Positions 16,126 to 21,581 of a stretch of DNA of 21,581 nt are shown in pieces (positions within the stretch are counted from its first letter, which is position 1; the number at the start of each line of letters is the position of its first letter). Source of the DNA: a virus. Made by a program: the position numbers and the translations under genes. The DNA lies in the IMG/VR virus record IMGVR_UViG_3300028569_000194, positions 1 to 21,581 of that record, one strand, 5' to 3'. The notes beneath the pieces were generated by a model. That model did no database searches, was not told the origin of the DNA, and saw only the letters and a program-made list of their open reading frames with translations.

Positions 16126-16663
16126 GTGTACTTGCGCTTGCGCCAGATTCCACCAGCTTAAGGATCTGAGTTGCTTCTAGCCTTAAGGTTACGCCTGCTC
16201 CTAACGCTGCCGTCCAGAAAGGTGCTGCTTTAAAAGCAACCTTGCCCTCTGTGCCAGACCACATAGCTTGGATCTGTCCATGCGGAACAGCCTTGCCTTG
16301 CGCGTCAAACATGGCGGGCTTGCGAGACCATGGCTTTCCATCCTTATCAATACCACTAGCCTTTGACTTAGCTTTTAAAACAAAACATGCAATGCCATTG
16401 GCATCCTCAAATTTCCAAGGGGTATCTACAAGTTTGAACTTCTGGTTTGGAGCTTGCGCTTTAAGAGAAGCCTTGTGCTGATCCATATATTTATCCAAAA
16501 AATCTGACAGTTGCTGCACCTCTGGATCGCTTGCATCCATAGCAATGATCACCTCATACACACCGCCAGCATGGAATTTAGTGTCAGGTTCTAGCAGCTT
16601 GGGGTACATGAATGTACCTACAGGTGTGGTGAATTTTTCTGGTGGGATTAGGTTGAAGTTCAT
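16025..16663 (-). CDS. single-stranded DNA-binding protein (gp2.5-like)
   Basis: A 212-residue protein between RNA polymerase and endonuclease I, the place of T7 gp2.5 (232 residues). It has the OB-fold-like beta pattern of that family (GTFMYPKLLEPDTKFHAGGVYEV, then a central KLVDTPWKF...CFVLKAKSKA, and GAGVTLRLEATQILKLV) and ends in an acidic tail with a terminal aromatic residue, EDDALF, the feature through which T7 gp2.5 contacts helicase and polymerase. The ATG overlaps the RNA polymerase stop (ATGA). The last 101 nt also encode the N-terminus of endonuclease I in another frame. Related phage proteins are sometimes labelled DUF2815; the acidic tail and place favour SSB. Confidence 0.85.
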   Translation of the reverse strand: MNFNLIPPEKFTTPVGTFMYPKLLEPDTKFHAGGVYEVIIAMDASDPEVQQLSDFLDKYMDQHKASLKAQAPNQKFKLVDTPWKFEDANGIACFVLKAKSKASGIDKDGKPWSRKPAMFDAQGKAVPHGQIQAMWSGTEGKVAFKAAPFWTAALGAGVTLRLEATQILKLVESGASASTHGFGSEEGWTQGAAVTPPVPFNAEPIQEDDALF

Positions 16664-19053
16664 GTGATGAAGTAGGAAGAGGAACGTGTTTGATTAGTGT
16701 TGAGTGAGCCCAGCACTGGTCGCGGCGGCAAAGCTGCCACGACTTTAGATGGCAGCTGCTGCAATAGTTCATTAGTTATATTTCCCCACCAATCAAAAGA
16801 ATATAAATCAGAGAACGCATGACGCACTGCCTCACGCATTAAACTCATCTCAGCTGGTGTTGTAGCAAAGCAATCATGTATGCCACCAAAGTTAGTAATG
16901 CCTGTGTTCTTAGCGTAGACAGAAGTTAAGGCCATGTGACTAGCGTCTAATGAATGGATAATGTTAGGGCTTAAAGCTGATGTTGTCTTCTGTTTATTTA
17001 TTGTGTCGTTGTGTTTAGCTGCAACAATAAAGCGGGTAACTGGTGACAAGTAATTTAATTTGATAACTCTTCTACTTATGTTGGTGTACTTGTTAAGCAC
17101 TAGCAAACCACTAGGACTGTGCCATTGCAACGTCTGCTTACTAGCGCCAGCTGCTTTGCCTACTGTCTTAAGCCAATCCATTGCTTCTATCGCAGGGTTG
17201 ATATGTTTCTGGGTGTACTTAGTTAGTACGTTAGTAAGATAATACGATGCACTGTAAGTGCCGTTCTTAAACTTCCAATTATCAGTGCTGCCATACAGTT
17301 CTTCTGTCCTTTCAAATGCCCATTGCATAACAAAACCAAACAGGGATGTGCGACTAGCTGAGTAAGGAATTGTCATTACTATTTTCTTTAGCAGTGTGCG
17401 ATCAGGCTGTAGCTGTAACCAATCAGCTGCATGTTCATGATTGTTAGCAGCGTCATGTCGTAACAACTCAAGCACTTCGTTTAACACAACGCTATAAATA
17501 TCTTGCGGCTTGTCTGTGTCTGTAAGATTAACTAGCTTGGCCATGTCTTCCGACCTAAGCAAAGCAGAGTAGTGCTGCACACCAGAGCAAGTACAATCAA
17601 GCACGACAGGTAGGCTGCACACATAGCCATATCCGTGGTGGTTAAAGTTGTAATACTCAAGACAGAAAGCTAAGAACTGCCAAGGTTCTTTAGCTAAGTT
17701 CCAAAAGCTGGCCATGCCCCATACATCTGCACCAGTTTGCATGATCTGCAAATGGTTTTCTTTTACCCAATCAACACGATCTTGCCAAGTTGATTTAGTG
17801 TAGCCATACATGCCAGCTCCATGCGCATACAACCAGTGAGCATCATCTGCATTAGCAATAGGTTTGCCCTTACTAAACTTAAGCAATGACCTAGCTATGT
17901 CACCACCTTGCGGGTTTAAGAAAGGGGGTATGTAATAATACCTGCCCCTAAAATCTATCTGTACTGGAAAATATATTTCCTCATACCCTGCCATTCTGTT
18001 AGCTATCCATAATTGTTTAGCTGTTTTTATTCTTGTCATCATAGTCTTGTCATTCTTCCTATGTATTTGGTAAGCAGCAAACTTCCACTCCTTAACCGCA
18101 TCACTGTCGTCGTCCTGACCCTTGGGGTATGGAGGTATGGGCCACCCCTCCCTGGGATTCATGCTGCCAATATTAAAGTTATGTTCCCATGCGTACTGCA
18201 CATGTTCAAGCAATTGGTTATTTATCTTCCAAGGTATAGCTTGCTGCATGTTGGCAGCTTGTAAATACAATGCGCCTTCTACGTGCGCAACAATCTGTAA
18301 GCTTGTATGGTCTTTAGTTAAATCGTTGTGCGGGAACTGTGTGTAATACCCGCCTTGCATCTTGTTATTGTATGAACGAGGCGGTGCAATCATAGGCATT
18401 CTAAACGGGCACAACAATTGATTGGTTGCACGTACATCCGTAATCCAATCCATGCACTCTTTAGTTATATTAACAATCCTTTTATTCCTTTTGCTTGTGT
18501 ATCTATAACTAATATCAATCATGCCTGTGCAAGTAGCAATGGCAAACAACAACCAGCCACCAATAGCTACTGTCTCTTTGTAATCCCATATCTTTGTATG
18601 GTCTAAGCGCATTACATCTTGCTTCTTTGCTTCGTACTTGCGCCTAACTTTCTTGTGCATCTTTAATTCAAATGCAGTTGCAGTTGATAGCTGTGTCTCC
18701 ATCCATAACAGCTCACCAATCCTGCCAGCAAGCACAGTAAAAGAACTATCAGTTTGGCTGATCTGATCAACGACCACACGCATAGCTGTAGCTGCCACCT
18801 TGTATGGATGCAGGTCACACATGTGATTCATCAAGGCCATGTTTATCCCCGCTTCACCAGCAAGAATCTTCTTGCAGGTTTCAGCTACCTGTTTAGCCAA
18901 TGGCTCTACGCCCAACTTGGTAAGCGCCTCGCCGTACACACTCAAGGATTCCATGCCTCCTTTGACTCGGCGTTGATGCAAGAACTGCTGCCTATCAACA
19001 CCTAGCTGGAGCATCTCTTGCTCTAGCTCTAGCTGATCTTCAACGCTGGCCAT
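16660..19053 (-). CDS. T7-type single-subunit RNA polymerase
   Basis: A 797-residue DNA-directed RNA polymerase (T7: 883) that would transcribe the middle and late genes. In this numbering: DFRGRYYYIPPFLNPQG near 367-383 (T7 DWRGR motif); motif A with catalytic D486 (LDCTCSGVQHYSALLR); motif B R552, K556 and Y564 (LLKKIVMTIPYSAS, matching T7 R627, K631, Y639); motif C H726 and D727 (GGIHDCFATTPAE, matching H811 and D812). All catalytic residues are present. The N-terminal domain is shorter than in T7, and the C-terminus lacks the T7 FAFA ending (here SSSYFIT). I chose the ATG at 19053 over 19083 because AGAGGGAGGAG precedes it with about 7 nt spacing. It overlaps the upstream gene by 14 nt and the SSB gene by 4. 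Confidence 0.97.
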   Translation of the reverse strand: MASVEDQLELEQEMLQLGVDRQQFLHQRRVKGGMESLSVYGEALTKLGVEPLAKQVAETCKKILAGEAGINMALMNHMCDLHPYKVAATAMRVVVDQISQTDSSFTVLAGRIGELLWMETQLSTATAFELKMHKKVRRKYEAKKQDVMRLDHTKIWDYKETVAIGGWLLFAIATCTGMIDISYRYTSKRNKRIVNITKECMDWITDVRATNQLLCPFRMPMIAPPRSYNNKMQGGYYTQFPHNDLTKDHTSLQIVAHVEGALYLQAANMQQAIPWKINNQLLEHVQYAWEHNFNIGSMNPREGWPIPPYPKGQDDDSDAVKEWKFAAYQIHRKNDKTMMTRIKTAKQLWIANRMAGYEEIYFPVQIDFRGRYYYIPPFLNPQGGDIARSLLKFSKGKPIANADDAHWLYAHGAGMYGYTKSTWQDRVDWVKENHLQIMQTGADVWGMASFWNLAKEPWQFLAFCLEYYNFNHHGYGYVCSLPVVLDCTCSGVQHYSALLRSEDMAKLVNLTDTDKPQDIYSVVLNEVLELLRHDAANNHEHAADWLQLQPDRTLLKKIVMTIPYSASRTSLFGFVMQWAFERTEELYGSTDNWKFKNGTYSASYYLTNVLTKYTQKHINPAIEAMDWLKTVGKAAGASKQTLQWHSPSGLLVLNKYTNISRRVIKLNYLSPVTRFIVAAKHNDTINKQKTTSALSPNIIHSLDASHMALTSVYAKNTGITNFGGIHDCFATTPAEMSLMREAVRHAFSDLYSFDWWGNITNELLQQLPSKVVAALPPRPVLGSLNTNQTRSSSYFIT

Positions 19054-19393
19054 CACTGCTCCTCCCTCTATACCATCCATCATTGAATGCAGAAATCATG
19101 GTGCTCTTCAATGCTTCCCTTACTTCCTTGCTAAAGCCCTGCATATATTTTTCAAATTGATTATCACGCAATGCGTCGTCTTCATCATGTTCAGGTCTGT
19201 CTGGCATGAGAGTCCAGTGTGTAGTGCGTGGCATGTGACCACCCCAGAAGTTACCGACATACCAGCCATGCCCTCTTGCATACCAAAGAACTTCGCCGCT
19301 TTCGTTGGCCACTTCCTTGGTGGGCATATTTAATACTGAGTACACATCCTCATCAGGGTTGCGGTACGCCTTGTCCATTGAATCTTGAATCAT
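19040..19393 (-). CDS. hypothetical protein with DUF551-like segment
   Basis: A 117-residue protein between the winged-helix-like gene and RNA polymerase. The segment VLWYARGHGWYVGNFWGGHMPRTTHWTLMPDRPE (about 36-69) recalls the DUF551 family, whose members show V.VY...GW..G.......THW.PLP..P; here THWTLMPDRP is the signature-like part. DUF551 domains are common in phages, with no known function. The remainder is an acidic linker (HDEDDALRDNQFEKY) and a helical C-terminus (GFSKEVREALKSTMISAFNDGW). Its ATG overlaps the preceding stop (ATGA), and its end overlaps the RNA polymerase start by 14 nt, so all three are probably translated together. The DUF551 link is a resemblance only. Confidence 0.7.
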   Translation of the reverse strand: MIQDSMDKAYRNPDEDVYSVLNMPTKEVANESGEVLWYARGHGWYVGNFWGGHMPRTTHWTLMPDRPEHDEDDALRDNQFEKYMQGFSKEVREALKSTMISAFNDGWYRGRSSDGQR

Positions 19394-19683
19394 GCTGCCT
19401 CTGTTGGTGGTGTTGGTGGATTGAAACGTGCTGCTTGGTTGCGATCTGTCCTGCCTCTCTCTGTTAAGGCGTAGCCCTTGTTAAAGGGACGGATCAGACC
19501 AGCAATTAAAAGAACAGACAACTGTTCCTTCATTGAATCCTTGTACCACTGCTCGTCCTTAGTAAGGAAAGGCATACGGCACTTAGCTTCTAGATCTTTA
19601 ACAGTTAGTGGCACGGGGTACACACCAGCTAACTTGTTAAGTACCTGATCCCGCAGCGTACTCATCGCTTGGCTGTCATTCAT
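19390..19683 (-). CDS. small winged-helix-like protein
   Basis: A 97-residue protein at the head of the RNA polymerase operon. Residues about 8-80 fit a winged helix: a first helix (LRDQVLNKLAG), PLTVKDLEAKCRMPF as a helix-turn-helix, then QLSVLLIAGLIRPFNKGYALTERGR, which reads as recognition helix followed by a beta-hairpin wing. The C-terminus is Pro-rich. A longer frame to a TTG at 20064 exists, but it would run through the terminator, the GC-rich repeats and another gene; the first ATG after that noncoding region (19683) is preferred. ATG 19665 is an alternative. Neither has a clear Shine-Dalgarno. A DNA-binding or regulatory role is inferred from the fold and the place only. Confidence 0.6.
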   Translation of the reverse strand: MNDSQAMSTLRDQVLNKLAGVYPVPLTVKDLEAKCRMPFLTKDEQWYKDSMKEQLSVLLIAGLIRPFNKGYALTERGRTDRNQAARFNPPTPPTEAA

Positions 19684-19782
19684 ATCTAGACGTGGTGGTT
19701 TTGATTTGGGGTACACACCCCTATATGCCAGGCCCCTGGCCTGGGGCCGGGGCTGGCCGGGGCTGGTGCCCTGGCCTCTTGC
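19684..19782. repeat. GC-rich tandem and inverted repeats before the RNA polymerase operon
   Basis: This stretch holds two perfect tandem copies of the 10-mer GGCCGGGGCT (19745-19764), a palindrome GCCAGGCCCCTGGC (19727-19740), an overlapping inverted repeat GGCCCC/GGGGCC (19731-19748), and a hairpin GGGGT-ACAC-ACCCC (19708-19721) 24 nt before the ATG at 19683. On the minus strand ATATAGGGG lies just before that hairpin and weakly recalls the initiation end of T7-type promoters. The hairpin is followed by AAATC, not a T run, so it is not a terminator on the minus strand. It may be an operator, a leader structure, or part of an origin. Confidence 0.55.
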
Positions 19783-19812
19783 AGTATGGCCCCTAAATCT
19801 GGGTGCCGTCAA
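19783..19812 (-). promoter_or_regulatory. candidate sigma70 promoter for the RNA polymerase operon
   Basis: On the minus strand TTGACG (19807-19812) is followed after 18 nt by CATACT (19783-19788), matching 5/6 and 4/6 of the sigma70 hexamers. It lies just after the terminator at 19863-19890 and before the winged-helix-like gene, so host RNA polymerase could restart transcription here toward the phage RNA polymerase gene. Predicted by eye; the 18-nt spacer is acceptable but not ideal. Confidence 0.4.
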
Positions 19813-19862
19813 CTTATTGGGTAAATGGACGAGGGCTAGGCCGTGGCTGTCCATTAAATGGG

Positions 19863-19890
19863 CACAAAGAAAGGGGGGCTGGTGCCCCCC
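19863..19890 (-). terminator. rho-independent terminator after the early operon
   Basis: On the minus strand GGGGGGCACCAGCCCCCC forms a perfect 7-bp GC stem with a 4-nt loop (19873-19890), followed by TTTCTTTGTG. It starts 20 nt after the stop of the small membrane-protein gene and ends the early operon that contains the ArdC gene. It would separate early transcription from the RNA polymerase operon. The T run is interrupted by one C, so some read-through is likely. Confidence 0.85.
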
Positions 19891-19909
19891 CTGCGTATTT
19901 GGTGCGCGC

Positions 19910-20104
19910 TCAGTCTGCCCAGGTGGTGGACTCGGTCGCTCGGTAGCAATCAAAGGCCATGGCTCCAGGCTTGCAACGTTCAGGCACCACTGGCCGGGGC
20001 CAGCTGCACCCTTGCGGTAGATCGTGGCAACTCTTGACAGATATAACCCACAACCAAGGGGCAACGATGACAGCAGCTAAGCCAAGCCGGTAAAGGAAAA
20101 TCAT
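19910..20104 (-). CDS. small membrane-anchored or secreted cysteine-containing protein
   Basis: A 64-residue protein, not recognised. It starts with a short positively charged lead and a hydrophobic segment (about residues 3-23, FLYRLGLAAVIVAPWLWVIS), which could be a membrane anchor or an uncleaved signal. The rest is hydrophilic with four cysteines (C26, C33, C44, C53), a number that would allow two disulfide bonds outside the cytoplasm. The ATG overlaps the preceding stop (ATGA), and a terminator follows its own stop, so it is the last gene of the early operon. Small early membrane proteins of phages often act in superinfection exclusion or lysis control; neither is shown here. Confidence 0.6.
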   Translation of the reverse strand: MIFLYRLGLAAVIVAPWLWVISVKSCHDLPQGCSWPRPVVPERCKPGAMAFDCYRATESTTWAD

Positions 20105-20331
20105 TGAGCCCCCAGCAGCTCGCGGCGCTGCAATCTGTAGAGGGAGAGCTTGCGATCCAACCCATAGAGCAGATCGGCATACCCTCCCGGCTCAACGTCC
20201 TTGTGCGGGGTGCTGAGTTCCCCTGATGCGCAGCGTATCAACGTATATAAGAGATCATGTTCCTCCTGCGTAAGCAAGGGAAAGGCCCGGCTTTCGCCGG
20301 GATAGTTTGCCTCTGGGTAGTGGCGGCTCAT
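20101..20331 (-). CDS. small hypothetical early protein
   Basis: A 76-residue protein, not recognised. It appears soluble, with two helices: LTQEEHDLLYTLIRCASGEL (about 20-39) and GYADLLYGLDRKLSLYRLQRREL (about 50-72). It has one cysteine and no visible catalytic motif. Its ATG overlaps the ArdC stop (ATGA), and its stop overlaps the next start in the same way, so translation of all three is probably coupled. The coupling makes it likely to be a real gene although nothing can be said of its function. Confidence 0.65.
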   Translation of the reverse strand: MSRHYPEANYPGESRAFPLLTQEEHDLLYTLIRCASGELSTPHKDVEPGGYADLLYGLDRKLSLYRLQRRELLGAQ

Positions 20332-21308
20332 GCTTCCACCTCGTGGGTAGTGGTGCCGGTGATCAGATCAGCGGCGGCCCTTGATTTACTTAGGATCTTA
20401 AACAGCTGTTTGGGTTCAGCTCTTAACGCTGACGCCCAACCTTTTAGGTAGGCCGCGTGATTGGTAAACTCTGAGCCTATCTGCAGGCGGTAGCAAATGA
20501 GCACCGCTGCAAGCTCAGCAATCAGCTCCTCTAGGGCGTAGGTTTTAGACGATGAGCCGCCGCCCATATCACGGTTCAGCCTTGAGCTATGGCCCGTGCT
20601 GTGTGCCTGTTCATGAGCCCAGGTTGCACAGAATGCCTCGCGGTTCATGAACGAGTCAGCCGGTGGCATGGTGATCTGATCACGCGTCGGGCTGTAGGAG
20701 GCCCGGCCCCCCTCAAACGTGGTGATCACTTCCCAAGATTCAAGCACTGCCTCGGCACCCTCCAGCCTGGCAGCTGGTGCCGCTGGCTCGCCCTGTCCTA
20801 GTGCTGCCTTAATGGCTGCATCGAGGGCGGCTTGGCTTTCCTCGGTGGCCCCTTGTAGGTCTGCCGCATTGAATACGGCAACAGCTTTAAAGCTCACCCA
20901 TGCCCGCGATTGATCGACAATCTCAGGCTGGCCGGTCTGGACGTTGTTCATCTCCACTTGGTCGGTGTAGCTGTTCAGCTGCGGGCGGATTATCCGGCAG
21001 GCTTTGGTGCCCTTGCGAGGCCACCAGCCCAACGGCTTACCCTGCCCAGCTCCAAGCCATAACGGCAACGAGTGGCCGCGGCTGAGGCTGCCAAGCTCCA
21101 GTAATAGAGGATTACTGCCGCTGTACTCGGCACCGGTAACAAGGTTGCGGTGGTTGCCGCTGTGCCCGTGCCATTCACGCCGCCAAGGTGGCAGCTCTGC
21201 TGATTCCATTAGCGCCACTAGGTCAGCTGCTAACTGTTCCTCAGGTGTTGGCCCGTCGTATTGCTTGCGGGCCCTGGTGCTGGTGGTCTTGGTTGTGGTG
21301 GCGGTCAT
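20328..21308 (-). CDS. ArdC-like antirestriction protein (ssDNA-binding domain plus zincin)
   Basis: A 326-residue protein with the two-domain layout of ArdC. The N-terminal ssDNA-binding domain (DUF1738/ArdC-N, about residues 15-115 and onward) shows ELPPWRREWH, HRNLVTGAEYSGSNPLLL and GKPLGWWPRKGTKA. The C-terminal zincin-like metallopeptidase domain has HEQAHSTGH (HExxH at 232-236) and the third-ligand helix ALEELIAELAA, as in the polyvalent-protein metallopeptidase family. ArdC of plasmids and related phage proteins protect incoming DNA from restriction. The ATG at 21308 is preferred over 21356 because GGGAGG stands 9 nt upstream (21318-21323) and it forms a TGATG overlap with the previous stop. 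Its early place corresponds to that of the T7 antirestriction gene 0.3. The middle (about 135-190) is Ala/Gln-rich and may be an insertion. Confidence 0.9.
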   Translation of the reverse strand: MTATTTKTTSTRARKQYDGPTPEEQLAADLVALMESAELPPWRREWHGHSGNHRNLVTGAEYSGSNPLLLELGSLSRGHSLPLWLGAGQGKPLGWWPRKGTKACRIIRPQLNSYTDQVEMNNVQTGQPEIVDQSRAWVSFKAVAVFNAADLQGATEESQAALDAAIKAALGQGEPAAPAARLEGAEAVLESWEVITTFEGGRASYSPTRDQITMPPADSFMNREAFCATWAHEQAHSTGHSSRLNRDMGGGSSSKTYALEELIAELAAVLICYRLQIGSEFTNHAAYLKGWASALRAEPKQLFKILSKSRAAADLITGTTTHEVEA

Positions 21309-21514
21309 CAGATCGCGCCTCCCTTGGTGGTGGTGGTGTTGTTGCTTGGCTGCCATCCCAAATGGCGGCCATACATAGCTGTTAAGCCTGCCTTTACTGC
21401 GGCATAAGTCTCCGCGTATTGCTGCTCTTGGTCTGAGCCTGCGTCCGCTAAATCCTCAACTGTTGAAAGCAAGGCTGCACGTATCCGCAGCCAATCAAAT
21501 TGTGTTAGTTCCAT
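21308..21514 (-). CDS. small hypothetical early protein
   Basis: A 68-residue protein, not recognised. The first 50 residues look helical (FDWLRIRAALLSTVEDLADA, then QQYAETYAAVKAGLTAMYG), and the end is a Thr-rich tail (SNNTTTTKGGAI). There is no membrane segment or metal site. Its stop and the ArdC start overlap as TGATG, which supports its translation and coupling to ArdC. Only a weak Shine-Dalgarno-like AGAG precedes its ATG. Confidence 0.6.
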   Translation of the reverse strand: MELTQFDWLRIRAALLSTVEDLADAGSDQEQQYAETYAAVKAGLTAMYGRHLGWQPSNNTTTTKGGAI

Positions 21515-21581
21515 TGTGCTCTGTGGTGGTGGTGCTACCCAATGAGGGCAGCAGATAAGCGAGGCCCATGGCCCCGCCTAC
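21495..21581 (-). CDS. possible 3' end of an upstream early gene (partial)
   Basis: An open frame enters from the right edge and stops at TGA 21495-21497, giving 28 residues that end in GSTTTTEHNGTNTI and overlapping the start of the next gene by 20 nt. Such overlap is usual in this operon, so it may be the C-terminus of the preceding gene. An internal ATG at 21569 would give a 24-residue peptide. Too short to assign; it may be chance. Confidence 0.2.
   Translation of the reverse strand, partial: VGGAMGLAYLLPSLGSTTTTEHNGTNTI

Noticed and set aside
19054-19083. RNA polymerase start at ATG 19083
   Set aside because: ATG 19053 has a much better Shine-Dalgarno (GGGAGGAG), and the extra ten residues overlap the previous gene further.
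19684-20064. Extension of the winged-helix-like frame to a TTG start at 20064 (224 residues)
   Set aside because: It would run through a perfect terminator, GC-rich repeats and most of the 19910-20104 gene; the added part is Pro/Arg/Gly-rich without domain-like pattern, as expected for chance open frames in GC-rich DNA.
21309-21356. Longer ArdC start at ATG 21356 with a run of histidines
   Set aside because: The added residues come from a CAC repeat inside the preceding gene; the ATG at 21308 has a strong GGGAGG and a TGATG overlap.
21004-21378. Plus-strand 124-residue frame opposite the ArdC gene
   Set aside because: Antisense to a clear ArdC domain, low-complexity end, no ribosome-binding site or family.
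21284-21540. GGT/CAC triplet runs as a possible repeat array or CRISPR-like element
   Set aside because: They are short, irregular runs encoding Thr or lying in a gap; no spacer structure or repeat unit of CRISPR size.

Overview
The window is part of the genome of a T7-like podovirus (Autographiviridae-type: single-subunit phage RNA polymerase, T7 gene order). Every supported gene lies on the minus strand, so the genome reads right to left from 21581 to 1. The last gene runs off the left edge. No host-derived metabolic genes, tRNAs, CRISPR arrays or insertion sequences are visible, so the host is not resolved. The Shine-Dalgarno sites that can be seen are of the ordinary bacterial AGGAG type.

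Early block (21581 to about 19684): a short GC-rich operon of small unknown genes around an ArdC-type antirestriction protein (ssDNA-binding N-domain plus HEQAH zincin). Its genes are joined by TGATG and ATGA overlaps. The last one encodes a small membrane-anchored, cysteine-containing protein. The operon ends at a strong rho-independent terminator (19863-19890). Next comes a noncoding stretch with a candidate sigma70 promoter, GC-rich tandem and inverted repeats and a hairpin.

Middle block (19683 to 13110): a small winged-helix-like protein, a DUF551-like protein, T7-type RNA polymerase, gp2.5-like SSB, gp3-like endonuclease I, gp4-like primase-helicase, a NrdR-like zinc-ribbon protein and a gp6-like 5'-3' exonuclease. 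These genes overlap or abut. There is no DNA polymerase where T7 gene 5 should be, or anywhere else in the window, and no T7 lysozyme (3.5).

Late block (13137 to 1): a small unknown gene, a gp7.3-like virion protein, portal, a small ORF partly overprinted on the portal gene, scaffold, major capsid protein, a T-phi-like terminator, the tail tube proteins gp11 and gp12, then internal/ejected proteins gp13-like, gp14-like, gp15-like (with a C-terminal lytic transglycosylase domain) and the N-terminal 558 residues of a gp16-like protein that contains a ParB-like domain. Terminase, tail fibre, lysis genes and probably the DNA polymerase lie outside the window.

The most interesting points are two conflict-type modules at opposite ends of the infection programme (an early ArdC protein and a ParB-like domain in a protein probably ejected with the DNA), the missing DNA polymerase, the lytic transglycosylase domain on gp15 rather than gp16, the overprinted ORF between portal and scaffold, and the regulatory hub before the RNA polymerase operon.
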